Positions 46,834 through 55,371 of a DNA stretch of 64,000 bases are shown in pieces. Location of the stretch: the NCBI RefSeq assembly GCF_017813395.1, contig NZ_JAGIZB010000006.1:124001-188000 (forward strand), in the 5' to 3' direction. Source of the DNA: Pararoseomonas baculiformis (GTDB lineage Bacteria > Pseudomonadota > Alphaproteobacteria > Acetobacterales > Acetobacteraceae). A model generated the notes under the pieces. It had not been told where the DNA came from. It saw nothing but the letters and a program-made list of their open reading frames with translations, and ran no database searches. The stretch's first letter is position 1. Every line of letters starts with the position of its first letter. The translations under genes and the position numbers were made by a program.

Positions 46834-47895
46834 ATGGGCGTGAATCGGAGAACTCTTCTCGCGGCCTCCGCGCTGGGCGCGGGGGCGGCAAGCCTGGCGC
46901 GACCGGCCCTGGCCCAGCGCGGCTCGGGCGAGGTGGTGATCTGCGCCACCGGCGGCCTGATGGAGCGCAGCCTGCAGGAGCATTTCTACCGCCGCTTCGA
47001 GCAGGAGGTGGGCATCCGCGTCCGCTCCATCCCCATCGAGTTGCCGGACCAGTGGGCCCGCGCCCGCGCCGGCCAGCGCAGCGGCAACATTCCCTTTGAC
47101 GTCGTCACCGCCACCCCGCCGGACCTCATCCAGCACGCCGACATTCTGGCGCCGATCGACTGCAACACCCCGGCGATGACCCAGCACGCCCTGCCCGGCG
47201 GCTGCTTCCCCACCGGCATCATCCGCACCGCCGGCGGAATGGCCATCACCTGGAGCAAGAAGGCCTTCCCCAATGGCGGCCCTGCCAGCTGGGCGGATTT
47301 CTTCGATGTCGCGAAATTCCCGGGTCCCCGCTCCCTGCCGGATACCGGCGACCGTGAATGGTGGGTCCCGCTCGCCGCGCTGATCGCGGATGGCGTCCCG
47401 CGCGACAAGCTCTTCCCGATGGATCTCGACCGCGCCTACCGGAAGCTCGATGCGCTGAAGCCCCATGTGGCCGCCTGGTGGAAGAGCGGCGACAACTCCA
47501 TGCAGATCATGCGCGGCGGGGACGCGGTGATGAGCATGCTCTATTCCTCCCGTTCCGTGCCCCTGGCCAAGAGCGGCGAGTTCGATTTCACGTGGAACGG
47601 CGCCATCCGCGACGTGGGCAACTGGGCCGTGCTGAAGGGCGGGCCGAACACCGCCAATGCCATGCGCTTCCTGGAATTCTTCGTCCAGAACCCGCGCGAG
47701 CACCTGCCCTTCAGCGACAAGGTGTCCTTCGATTCCAACAACCGCGACACCGCGGCCCTGGTGCCCGAGGGCGAGCGCCGCTACCGCCCCTCCTGGCCCG
47801 AGAACTGGGAGAAGCTGGTCATCGCGGACTACGAATGGATCGCGAACCACCGCAACGCGATGCGCGAGCGCTGGGTGAACTGGCTCACGCGCTGA
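46834..47895 (+). CDS. ABC transporter substrate-binding protein with Tat signal
   Basis: A 353-residue periplasmic binding protein of the PotD/spermidine-putrescine type. The signal MGVNRRTLLAASALGAGAAS contains twin arginines followed by PALAQ, so export by the Tat pathway is likely. The mature part has VVICATGGLMERSLQEHFYR, ADILAPID, ITWSKKAFPNGGPASWADFF and WWKSGDNSMQIMRGGDAVMSM, which line up with PotD-type proteins. GGAGACAGGG precedes the ATG. A weak parS-like site lies within the gene at the codons for FDFTWNG. The ligand is unknown. Confidence 0.9.
   Translation: MGVNRRTLLAASALGAGAASLARPALAQRGSGEVVICATGGLMERSLQEHFYRRFEQEVGIRVRSIPIELPDQWARARAGQRSGNIPFDVVTATPPDLIQHADILAPIDCNTPAMTQHALPGGCFPTGIIRTAGGMAITWSKKAFPNGGPASWADFFDVAKFPGPRSLPDTGDREWWVPLAALIADGVPRDKLFPMDLDRAYRKLDALKPHVAAWWKSGDNSMQIMRGGDAVMSMLYSSRSVPLAKSGEFDFTWNGAIRDVGNWAVLKGGPNTANAMRFLEFFVQNPREHLPFSDKVSFDSNNRDTAALVPEGERRYRPSWPENWEKLVIADYEWIANHRNAMRERWVNWLTR
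47584..47599. other. parS-like site (site 4, right of the origin)
   Basis: GATTTCACGTGGAACG keeps the parS core TTTCACGTGGAAC and matches TGTTYCACGTGRAACA at 13 of 16 positions. It lies inside the substrate-binding-protein gene and is the only such site right of the proposed origin. Confidence 0.5.
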
Positions 47896-47959
47896 TTCCT
47901 GCTCCGGGCGGGCCGTCCTGGCCCGCCCGCACCGCATCCACCACCGGAACCCTTCCTTC

Positions 47960-48304
47960 ATGCTGGTGAACGACCCCGAGGCGGCGCATTGGCCGGTTGA
48001 CCCGTCCCGCCTCGACCTCGCCGAGGAATTCCGCCGCAAGCCCCGCGGCCCGCACAGCGACGATCTGCAGAAGCTGCTGCACCGCATGCGCTGGTCCGGT
48101 GTCGGCCGCCGCTACGTGCTTGTCACGCTGGAGCCGAACCGGCGCTGGATGCTCGGGCGCCTGCCCGGAAAGCGCGGCGTGCCGGTGGAAACCTTCCCCA
48201 ACCGCGTTTTCACCAGCCTGGCCGATGCCGAATGGGCCGTCTTCGCCATGCGCTGGGAAGCACTCACCGGCCAGAAGATCGAGAACGCCGGGAACGAGCC
48301 CTGA
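47960..48304 (+). CDS. N,N-dimethylformamidase-like small (alpha) subunit
   Basis: A 114-residue protein resembling the small subunit of N,N-dimethylformamidase. The core is PRGPHSDDLQKLLHRMRWSG, then RRYVLVTLEPNRRWMLGRLP and DAEWAVFAMRWEALTGQ. In the known enzyme this subunit packs against the large catalytic subunit. Its stop codon shares a base with the large-subunit start (TGATG), so the two are translated together. No good Shine-Dalgarno is visible, hence the exact start is uncertain. Confidence 0.8.
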   Translation: MLVNDPEAAHWPVDPSRLDLAEEFRRKPRGPHSDDLQKLLHRMRWSGVGRRYVLVTLEPNRRWMLGRLPGKRGVPVETFPNRVFTSLADAEWAVFAMRWEALTGQKIENAGNEP

Positions 48305-50595
48305 TGACCGATACAACCGCCGTCCTCGGCTACGCCTGGCCCCTCGTCGTCTCCCCGGGGGAGGAGGTCGCCTTCCACCTCTCCAGCGCCACTCTGGAAG
48401 GCGCGGAGGCCACGCTTATCCGCGTCCGCTGCGCCGATCCGGATCCGGACGGCCCCGGCCTGCGTTTCCACCAGCCCGGCACGGCCATCGACGGTCCGGT
48501 CGCACTGCGCAACCAGCCCCTGCGCCCGGGTTCCTGCGCCATCATCCCCGATGCACCAGCCCTGAACCGGCCCGGCTCCCTCTCGCTCGGCCTCTTCCTC
48601 TACCCGACCGCGCCGCTCGCGGGGGCACAGACCATCCTCGCCCGCTGGCGCGACGACACGGCCGAGGGCTGGCGCCTCGCCCTCAACACCGAAGCCCAGC
48701 TCGAATTCACCATCGGCGCGGGCGGGCGCCTCTGGCGCGCCACCGCCCCGCGCGCGGTGATCGAGCGCGAATGGATCTTCGTCGCGGCCAGCCTCGACAC
48801 AGGGGCCGGCCGCATCGCCCTCACCCAATCCAGCCTGGACCCCCAGGCTGGCCGCGACACGGGCTGCACCACGACGGCCGAGGGTCCCGGCGCGATCACC
48901 TGGGCCACCGAAACCGCCCTCACCATCGCCGCCCATGCGCTGGAACCCGGCGCGGCGCCCCGGACCGCCGGCCATTTCGACGGAAAGATCGATCGTCCCC
49001 GCATCCTATCCGCCGCGCTGGACGCGGCGGCGATCCGTGCCCTGGCGGAAAATCCCTCCCCTGCCCCGGCTGAGCCGGACCTGGTCGCCGCCTGGGACTT
49101 CTCGCGCGACATGTCCACCGACATCATCCGCGACCTCTCCGCCAACCGCCTGGACGGCACGCTTCGCCAGATGCCCATGCGTGCCGCGACGGGCGCGAAC
49201 TGGGACGGCCGCACGGTGCAATGGACCGAGGCGCCCGAGCTCTACGGCGCCATCCATTTCCACAGCGACGACATGCACGATGCCGGCTGGTCGCCGGACC
49301 TGCGCTTCACCATTCCCGCGGAATGGCGCAGCGGCTTCTACGCGCTGCGCCTGTGCGCGCGCCAGGACAGCGACGATCCGGTGGAGAGCTTCGTCGCCTT
49401 CTTCGTCCGCGCGCCGCTCGGCAAGCCGCGCTCCGAACTCGCTTTCGTCGCCAGCACCGCCACCTTCCTCGCCTATGCCAACTCAGCGCTGCGGATGGAC
49501 CAGGTGCATGCGGAAGCCATGCTGGAAGGCCTTCTCGCCCTCTCCCGCGATGACGTGTACCTGCAGGAGCACCGCGAGCTCGGTCTCTCCACCTATGACA
49601 CCCACAGCGACGGCAGCGGCTGGTGCTATTCCACCGCCAGGCGCCCCATCATCAACATGCGGCCGCGCGGCGCCACCTTCAACTACGGCAACGACACCCA
49701 CATTATCGACTGGCTGGAGCAGATCGGCCAGGACCACGACATCATCGTGGATGACGACATTCACAGGCACGGCGCGCAGGCCCTCGCACCCTATCGCTGC
49801 GTCATCACCGGCTCGCATCCCGAGTATTTCAGCCGCTCGATGATCGAGGCCTTCGATTCCTACCAGCGCAATGGCGGCCGCCACATCTATCTCGGCGGCA
49901 ACGGCTTCTACTGGCGCATCGGCTGGCACCCGACCCAGCCGCACGCCATGGAGATCCGCCGCGGCATGAACGGGCTGCGCACCTGGGAAGGCGAGGCGGG
50001 CGAGAACGCCCTTTCCTTCACCGGCGAACCATCCGGCCTCTGGCGCAGCAATGGCCGCCCGCCGCAGCGCCTCGTGGGCGTCGGCTTCGACGCGCAGGTC
50101 TTCACCCGCTCCTACCCCTATGAGTGGCGCGAACCCGCGCGCGACCCGCGCGTCGCCTGGGCGGTGGAGGGCATCGACCTCGACGCGCCGCTGGGCGATT
50201 TCGGCCTGCGCGGCGGCGGCGCGGCGGGGCTGGAGGTGGATCGGGTGGAACCCACCCTCGGCTCCCCGCCCCATCTCCTCTGGCTCGCCACCGCGGACCG
50301 GCTGGGCTACGGCGGCGTGCCCACGCTGGAGGAGCTGCGAACCCTCCATCGCGGCGCCATGGGCGACCAGAACGCGCGCGTGCGCGCCGATATCGCCTTC
50401 TTCCCCACCGCGCGCGGTGGTGCCGTCTTCTCCACCGGCTCCATCGCCTGGGCCTGCGCCCTGTCCCACAACAACTACGACAACTCCGTCAGCCGCCTGA
50501 CAGGCAACGTCCTCCGCCGCTTCCTCGATCCCAGCCCCTTCGAGGGCTTCGACACCCAGGAGCGATCGCTGGAGGGCATCTGCCCGGAGGCGTGA
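48304..50595 (+). CDS. N,N-dimethylformamidase-like large (beta) subunit, mononuclear-iron amidohydrolase
   Basis: A 763-residue protein; the known dimethylformamidase large subunit is about 762. Residues about 95-245 form a lectin-like (LamG-type) beta sandwich, and the C-terminal catalytic domain spans about 370-763. Family iron ligands, as I recall two tyrosines and a glutamate with a histidine two residues before it, correspond to Tyr391 (FLAYANSA), Tyr431 (LSTYDTHSDG) and Glu507 in HPEY, with His505. Family members hydrolyse small N-substituted formamides to formate and amine. All ligands are kept, so activity is likely; the substrate is unknown. Coupled to the small subunit. Confidence 0.82.
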   Translation: MTDTTAVLGYAWPLVVSPGEEVAFHLSSATLEGAEATLIRVRCADPDPDGPGLRFHQPGTAIDGPVALRNQPLRPGSCAIIPDAPALNRPGSLSLGLFLYPTAPLAGAQTILARWRDDTAEGWRLALNTEAQLEFTIGAGGRLWRATAPRAVIEREWIFVAASLDTGAGRIALTQSSLDPQAGRDTGCTTTAEGPGAITWATETALTIAAHALEPGAAPRTAGHFDGKIDRPRILSAALDAAAIRALAENPSPAPAEPDLVAAWDFSRDMSTDIIRDLSANRLDGTLRQMPMRAATGANWDGRTVQWTEAPELYGAIHFHSDDMHDAGWSPDLRFTIPAEWRSGFYALRLCARQDSDDPVESFVAFFVRAPLGKPRSELAFVASTATFLAYANSALRMDQVHAEAMLEGLLALSRDDVYLQEHRELGLSTYDTHSDGSGWCYSTARRPIINMRPRGATFNYGNDTHIIDWLEQIGQDHDIIVDDDIHRHGAQALAPYRCVITGSHPEYFSRSMIEAFDSYQRNGGRHIYLGGNGFYWRIGWHPTQPHAMEIRRGMNGLRTWEGEAGENALSFTGEPSGLWRSNGRPPQRLVGVGFDAQVFTRSYPYEWREPARDPRVAWAVEGIDLDAPLGDFGLRGGGAAGLEVDRVEPTLGSPPHLLWLATADRLGYGGVPTLEELRTLHRGAMGDQNARVRADIAFFPTARGGAVFSTGSIAWACALSHNNYDNSVSRLTGNVLRRFLDPSPFEGFDTQERSLEGICPEA

Positions 50596-50652
50596 ATCGC
50601 TCCTCAGCAGGATTGCGCCGGCAAAAGGCGCGACACAGGAATTCGCCCGATC

Positions 50653-52821
50653 ATGCAGCGCACTCCCATCTCCACCGACACCCCCTGGTTCCGGCTGGAG
50701 GTGGACGACAGCGACTGGGCGGCGGAAGACCCCGCTGCCCTCGCCCGCTGGATGGAACAGCTTCTCCTCATCCGCCGCTTCGAGGAGAAAATCCTCGAAC
50801 TCCACGGGCAGGGCCTCGTCCACGGCCCCGCCCATGCCTCCATCGGCCAGGAGGCCGGCGCCGTCGGCGCCATGTCCGTGCTCGGCACGCAGGACAAGCT
50901 GAACGGCACCCACCGCGCGCACCACCAGATCCTCGCGAAGCTGCTGAACAGCGCTCTTCCGGAAGGCTACGACCCCCGCCAGGACAGGCCCGTGGATGAG
51001 GCGGGCGGCCTGGTCCGCCGCGCCATGGCCGAGATCATGGGCCTTTCGGAAGGCTTCTGCGGCGGGCGCGGCGGCTCCATGCACATGCGCTGGGCGCCCG
51101 CCGGCATCGTCGGCACCAGCGCCATCATCGGCGGCAACCTGCCGCATGCGGTGGGCTATGGGCTGGCCGACAAGGTGCTGGGCCGCGACCACGTCTCCGT
51201 CGCCTTCTTTGGCGACGGCACGCTCATGGCCGGCCAGTCGATGGAAGCCATCAACCTCGCCGCCCTCTACAACCTGCCCGTCATCTTCTTCCTGGAGAAC
51301 AACTTCTACGCCGTCTCCACCCATGTGCGAGAGCAGACACGGGAGACGCGCCTGACCACGCGGGGCGCCATGTTCGGCGTGCCCTCGGTCGAATGCGACG
51401 GCATGGACCTCGTCGCTGTTCGCCGCGCCATGCAATGGGCCGTGCAGACCATCCGCGAAACCGGCGGCCCCGTTTTCGTCGAGGCCATCCTCTACCGCTT
51501 CCTGCACCAGAGCGGACCGCTTCTCGGCAGCCAGCTCGGCTATCGCAGCAAGGAGGAGGAGGCCGAATGGCGCGCGCGGGACCCGATCGCCACGGTGCCC
51601 GCGCGGCTGAAGGCGATGGGCGTGCTGGACGATGCCGGCCTCGCCGCCCTCGACGCCCGCGCCCGCCGCATGGTGGAAGAGGCGGCGGCAGCCCTCACCG
51701 AGGTCCCGCGCGATTCCAACGCGCTGCAGATCCGCGCCGGCGCCTTCCCCGATGTGGCGGAGATCGAGAACGGCATCCGCGGCGATCTCTCCGAACTCGC
51801 GGGCGAACGCATCCTCGAGGCCCCCTCCGTCCCCGCCGAGGCGCAGGTGGAGATGAAATATATCGACGCCATCGCCGCCACCCTCCTCCGCAACATGGAG
51901 CGCGACCCGCGTATCGTGGTCATCGGGGAAGACGTGCACCGCCTGCGCGGCGGCGTCTCCGGCTCCACGAAGGGGGTGATGGAGCGCTTCCCCGAACGCG
52001 TCTTCCCCACCCCGATCTGCGAGAACGGCTTCACCGGCATGGCCCTCGGCGCCGCCGTCTGCGGCCTGCGCCCGGTCGTGGACATCATGTTCGGCGATTT
52101 CTGCATCGTCGCGGCCGACCAGATGTTCAACGGCATCGGCAAGTTCTCGCACATGTTCGGTGGCGGCTTCGGCGTGCCCGTGGTGGTGCGCGCCCGCGTC
52201 TCGCCCCAGGCGGGCTACGGCTCCCAGCACTCCATGGACCCCTCCGCCCTCTTTTCCCTTTACCCGGCCTGGCGGATCGTCTCCCCCTCCACCCCGCACG
52301 ACTATATCGGCCTGATGAACGCGGCGCTCCGCTGCGACGATCCCGTGCTGGTCATCGAACACCAGGACCTCTTCCAGACCACCGGCCCCGTCCCGCGCGA
52401 TGACCTGGACTACATCATCCCCCTCGGCACCGCCCGCACCGCCCGCCCCGGCCAGGCCTGCACGGTCCTCACCTATTCCAGCATGGTCGGCGCGAGCATC
52501 GAGGCCGCCGAGGCCGCGGGTATCGACGCCGAGGTCATCGACCTCCGCAGCCTCGACCCCGGTGGCCTGGACTGGCCCGCCATCGAGGCCAGCGTGAAGC
52601 GCACCAACCGGGTGCTGATCGCCGAGCAGACCGCGCGCGGCACCAGCCATGGCGCCCGCATCGCGCAGGAAATCGGGGAGCGCTGCTTCGATTGGCTCGA
52701 CGCCGAGATCCTCCGCGTCACCGGCGGCGCCGCCGCACCCGTCGTCTCCCGCCCCCTCAACCTCGCGGCGCTCGGCAACGCCGCCAAGATCGAGACCGCC
52801 CTCCGCCGCCTGATGACGTGA
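50653..52821 (+). CDS. fused alpha-beta E1 component of a 2-oxo acid/acetoin-type dehydrogenase
   Basis: A 722-residue thiamine-diphosphate enzyme with E1-alpha and E1-beta joined in one chain. The alpha part (1-330) has the ThDP motif GDG (187-189) to ENN (215-217) and HRAHHQILAK. The beta part (about 390-722) has IVVIGEDVHRLRGGVSGSTKG and YGSQHSMDPSALF, with the histidine that contacts lipoyl-E2. The C-terminal transketolase domain has EVIDLRSLDPGGLDW. No E2 or E3 gene is in the window, so it either borrows them or acts alone as a decarboxylase/ligase. It lies 57 bases after the formamidase genes and probably acts on a keto acid made downstream; this is inference. Confidence 0.88.
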   Translation: MQRTPISTDTPWFRLEVDDSDWAAEDPAALARWMEQLLLIRRFEEKILELHGQGLVHGPAHASIGQEAGAVGAMSVLGTQDKLNGTHRAHHQILAKLLNSALPEGYDPRQDRPVDEAGGLVRRAMAEIMGLSEGFCGGRGGSMHMRWAPAGIVGTSAIIGGNLPHAVGYGLADKVLGRDHVSVAFFGDGTLMAGQSMEAINLAALYNLPVIFFLENNFYAVSTHVREQTRETRLTTRGAMFGVPSVECDGMDLVAVRRAMQWAVQTIRETGGPVFVEAILYRFLHQSGPLLGSQLGYRSKEEEAEWRARDPIATVPARLKAMGVLDDAGLAALDARARRMVEEAAAALTEVPRDSNALQIRAGAFPDVAEIENGIRGDLSELAGERILEAPSVPAEAQVEMKYIDAIAATLLRNMERDPRIVVIGEDVHRLRGGVSGSTKGVMERFPERVFPTPICENGFTGMALGAAVCGLRPVVDIMFGDFCIVAADQMFNGIGKFSHMFGGGFGVPVVVRARVSPQAGYGSQHSMDPSALFSLYPAWRIVSPSTPHDYIGLMNAALRCDDPVLVIEHQDLFQTTGPVPRDDLDYIIPLGTARTARPGQACTVLTYSSMVGASIEAAEAAGIDAEVIDLRSLDPGGLDWPAIEASVKRTNRVLIAEQTARGTSHGARIAQEIGERCFDWLDAEILRVTGGAAAPVVSRPLNLAALGNAAKIETALRRLMT

Positions 52822-52840
52822 GGCGGAACACCCTTCCGCC
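52822..52840 (+). terminator. stem-loop directly after the E1 gene
   Basis: GGCGGAA-CACCC-TTCCGCC, a perfect 7-bp stem with a 5-base loop, starts at the base after the E1 stop. It has no T run. It may end or attenuate transcription so that the aminotransferase depends on the operator/promoter region that follows. Confidence 0.5.
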
Positions 52841-52854
52841 GTCACTTCGGCATA

Positions 52855-52866
52855 TGATATATCAAA
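52855..52866. promoter_or_regulatory. candidate GntR operator, copy 2 (TGATATATCAAA)
   Basis: TGATATATCA is a perfect 10-bp palindrome (52855-52864). Bases 52856-52866 repeat the 11-mer found at 43231. It overlaps a possible -10 element TATGAT (52853-52858) and ends 24 bases before the aminotransferase ATG at 52890, a good place for a repressor. Confidence 0.6.
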
Positions 52867-52889
52867 CCGACAAAGCCGAGGATCCGTCC

Positions 52890-54137
52890 ATGTCGCAGGC
52901 CCTCCTCCCTGAGAAGACCAGCACCACGCCACCGGACGCCGCCCTGCGCGCCCGTGCCCAGGCGGTGATCCCCGGCGGCCTCTGGGGCCATCTGAACGCC
53001 GCCAAGCTGCCCGAGGGCTACCCGCAATACTTCACCTCGGCCGAGGGCTGCCGCCTGCGCGACGCCAATGGCCGCGAATACATCGACTTCATGTGCTCCT
53101 GGGGCCCGGTGGTGCTCGGCCACCGCCACCCCGTGGTGGAGGCCGCCGCCCGCCGCCAGGCCGATCAGGGTGACTGCATGAACGGCCCAGCCCCCGTGCT
53201 GGTCGAGCTCGCCGAACTCCTGGTGGACACCATCCCGCACGCGGATTGGGCGCTCCTCGCCAAGAACGGCACGGACGCCACCACCGCCTGCGTCACGATC
53301 GCGCGGGCCGAGACCGGGCGCCGCAAGGTCCTCGTCGCCCGCGGCTCCTATCACGGTGCCGTCCCCTGGTGCTCCCCGTCCCTCGCCGGCGTCACGGCGG
53401 AGGACCGCGCCCATCTCCTCACCTACGACTACAACGACATCGCCAGCCTGGAAGCCGCTGCCGACCAGGCGAAGGGCGACCTCGCCGCCGTCATCGTCAC
53501 CGCCTTCCGCCATGACTTCGGCCGCCACCAGGAGATGCCCACCGCCGAATTCGCGCGCCATCTCCGCGCGCTCTGCGACGCCACCGGCGCTGCCCTCATC
53601 ATCGATGACGTGCGCGCCGGCTTCCGCATCGATCTCGGCGGCTCCTGGGAACCCCTGGGCATACGCCCCGACCTTTCCGCCTTCTCGAAGGCCATTGCCA
53701 ACGGCCACCCGCTCGCCGCCGTCACGGGGCGCGAGCGCTTCCGCCAGGCCGCCACCCAGGTCTACACCACCGGCTCCTTCTGGTGCGGCGCCGTGCCCAT
53801 GGCCGCCGCCGTGGCTACCATCAACGAGCTCCGCCGGATCGACGGCCCCGCCCGGATGCGCGCCATGGGCGAGCGCCTCCGCAACGGGCTCGATGCCCTG
53901 TCGCGCCAATACGGCCTTCCCATTCGCCAGACCGGCCCGGCGCAGATGCCGCTGATGATCTTCGACAACGACCCGGACTGGCGCATGGGCGACACCTTCT
54001 GCGCCACCGCGCTGAGGCACGGCGCCTACTTCCATCCGCGCCACAACATGTTCCTCTCCTGCGCCCATGCCGAGGCCGATATCGATCAGGCCCTGGAGGC
54101 GGCGGAGGCCGGGTTCCGGGCGGTCGCGGGACGCTGA
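52890..54137 (+). CDS. class III (glutamate-1-semialdehyde-like) PLP aminotransferase
   Basis: A 415-residue fold-type I PLP enzyme. Conserved are the N-terminal IPGGLWGHLNAAKLPEGYPQ, DFMCSWGPVVLGHRHP, KNGTDATTACVTIARA (phosphate contact), SYHGAVPW, LIIDDVRAGFR with Asp239, and the Schiff-base lysine Lys267 in FSKAIANGHPLAAV. It belongs to the HemL/omega-aminotransferase group but is no hemL itself; the amino donor and acceptor are unknown. GAGGA precedes ATG 52890, which leaves the operator-like motif upstream; an ATG at 52854 would place the motif in the gene. Last gene of the locus. Confidence 0.88.
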   Translation: MSQALLPEKTSTTPPDAALRARAQAVIPGGLWGHLNAAKLPEGYPQYFTSAEGCRLRDANGREYIDFMCSWGPVVLGHRHPVVEAAARRQADQGDCMNGPAPVLVELAELLVDTIPHADWALLAKNGTDATTACVTIARAETGRRKVLVARGSYHGAVPWCSPSLAGVTAEDRAHLLTYDYNDIASLEAAADQAKGDLAAVIVTAFRHDFGRHQEMPTAEFARHLRALCDATGAALIIDDVRAGFRIDLGGSWEPLGIRPDLSAFSKAIANGHPLAAVTGRERFRQAATQVYTTGSFWCGAVPMAAAVATINELRRIDGPARMRAMGERLRNGLDALSRQYGLPIRQTGPAQMPLMIFDNDPDWRMGDTFCATALRHGAYFHPRHNMFLSCAHAEADIDQALEAAEAGFRAVAGR

Positions 54138-54290
54138 CGGGGAGAGCGGCGGCCGCTGGAGCCAGGCCTCGGTCCTGATCCGCCATGCCCGGGCGCGGGC
54201 GCGCCGGGCGCAACCTCGCCCGGATGGCGCGCGGGCGGCGCCCTCCTGGAAGCGCTATAAGCCAAGCTCGATTCGCCACAGGAACGCCCG

Positions 54291-54881
54291 ATGCGCCTTC
54301 TCACCTCCCCCGCCAGCCCCTTTGCCCGGAAGGCCTATGCCTGCGCCATCGCGCGGGGCGTGGATGGCGGGATCGAGCTGGTTCCCACCAGCACCCAGGC
54401 CAGCGCGGAGCTGCCCGGGCTCAATCCCCTCGGCAAAATTCCCGTCCTCGTCCTAAAGGACGGCACCGCTGTCTTCGACAGCCCGGTGATCTGCGATTAC
54501 CTGGACACGCTGGGCGCCGCGCCGTCACTGATGCCGGCCTCCGGCCCGGCCCGGCTTCGCGCCGGCATCATGCAGGCCCTGGCCGATGGCATCATGGATG
54601 CCGCCGTCGCCCGCCGCATGCAGATCGCCCTGCCGCAGGACGAAGGCCGCCAGGCCTTCGATGCCCGCCAGAAGGCGGCGGTGGAGCGCGGGCTGGCGCG
54701 GCTGGAGGCGGACCCGCCGCAGGGCCTTACCGATGTGGGGGCCATCGCGGTGGCCTGCGCCCTCGGCTATCTCGACTTCCGCTTCCCCGCCGAGCCCTGG
54801 CGTGAGCGCTTCCCGCGCCTGGCCGGCTGGCTGGCCTCGGTGGAGTCCCACCCTGCCCTGGCCCGCAGCGCCCCGGCATGA
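54291..54881 (+). CDS. glutathione S-transferase family protein
   Basis: A 196-residue protein with an N-terminal thioredoxin fold (MRLLTSPASPFARKAYACAI, with the active serine in SPFARK; NPLGKIPVLVLKDG; DSPVICDYLD) and a helical C-terminal domain (LTDVGAIAVACALGYLDFRF). The substrate is unknown. Its stop overlaps the cupin start by four bases. AGGA precedes the ATG. The upstream 153 bases hold no gene. Confidence 0.9.
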   Translation: MRLLTSPASPFARKAYACAIARGVDGGIELVPTSTQASAELPGLNPLGKIPVLVLKDGTAVFDSPVICDYLDTLGAAPSLMPASGPARLRAGIMQALADGIMDAAVARRMQIALPQDEGRQAFDARQKAAVERGLARLEADPPQGLTDVGAIAVACALGYLDFRFPAEPWRERFPRLAGWLASVESHPALARSAPA

Positions 54882-55315
54882 ACCTGCGCGATCCCGGGCT
54901 GGATCCGGCCGCCATCATCGCGGCCCTGGACCTGCGCCCGCACCCCGAGGGCGGGCATTACCGGGAGACCTGGCGAGACGCGCCGGATGGCGGTGGCCGG
55001 GGTGCCGGCACCGCCATCCTCTTCCTGCTCGCGGCCGGGGAGCGGAGCCACTGGCACCGGGTGGATGCGGCCGAGGGCTGGCACTGGCATGCGGGCGCAC
55101 CCCTGCTCCTGCGAATCTCGGATGGCGGCCCCCCCTCCCTCGTCCGGCTTGGCCCTGACCATGCCGCCGGGGAGGCTCTCTTCGCGATGGTGCCGAAGGG
55201 GCGATGGCAGGCGGCGGAAAGCCTGGGCGGCTGGACGCTGGTGGGCTGCACCGTCAGCCCCGCCTTCCGATTTGAAGGCTTCGAGATGGCGCCGCCGGGA
55301 TGGGAGCCGGCCTGA
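54878..55315 (+). CDS. cupin domain protein (DUF985 type)
   Basis: A 145-residue small beta-barrel protein. LRPHPEGGHYRETWR is the DUF985 hallmark, followed by ILFLLAAGERSHWHRVDAAEGWHWHAG with the metal-ligand histidines, and WTLVGCTVSPAFRFEGFEM. Related proteins bind sugars or act as epimerase-like enzymes, but this family is largely uncharacterised. Translation is coupled to the GST gene (ATGA overlap). Confidence 0.88.
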   Translation: MNLRDPGLDPAAIIAALDLRPHPEGGHYRETWRDAPDGGGRGAGTAILFLLAAGERSHWHRVDAAEGWHWHAGAPLLLRISDGGPPSLVRLGPDHAAGEALFAMVPKGRWQAAESLGGWTLVGCTVSPAFRFEGFEMAPPGWEPA

Positions 55316-55371
55316 GGCGCCATGGCGTTTCGCCCCGCGTAAGTTGTGCCGAGCGGAACGAATGCAGCGTC

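Noticed and set aside
52854-52889. Earlier ATG for the aminotransferase (52854)
   Set aside because: It would put the palindromic operator-like motif inside the gene. The ATG at 52890 has a good GAGGA ribosome site and a family-like N-terminus.
49483-52932. Open frame of about 1149 codons on the minus strand
   Set aside because: It is a shadow of the formamidase large subunit and E1 genes, both fully supported on the plus strand.
40873-54137. The catabolic locus as a recent foreign island
   Set aside because: Its GC content and codon use look like those of the neighbouring housekeeping genes, and there are no mobile-element remnants or tRNA at its edges. Transfer cannot be excluded but is not visible.
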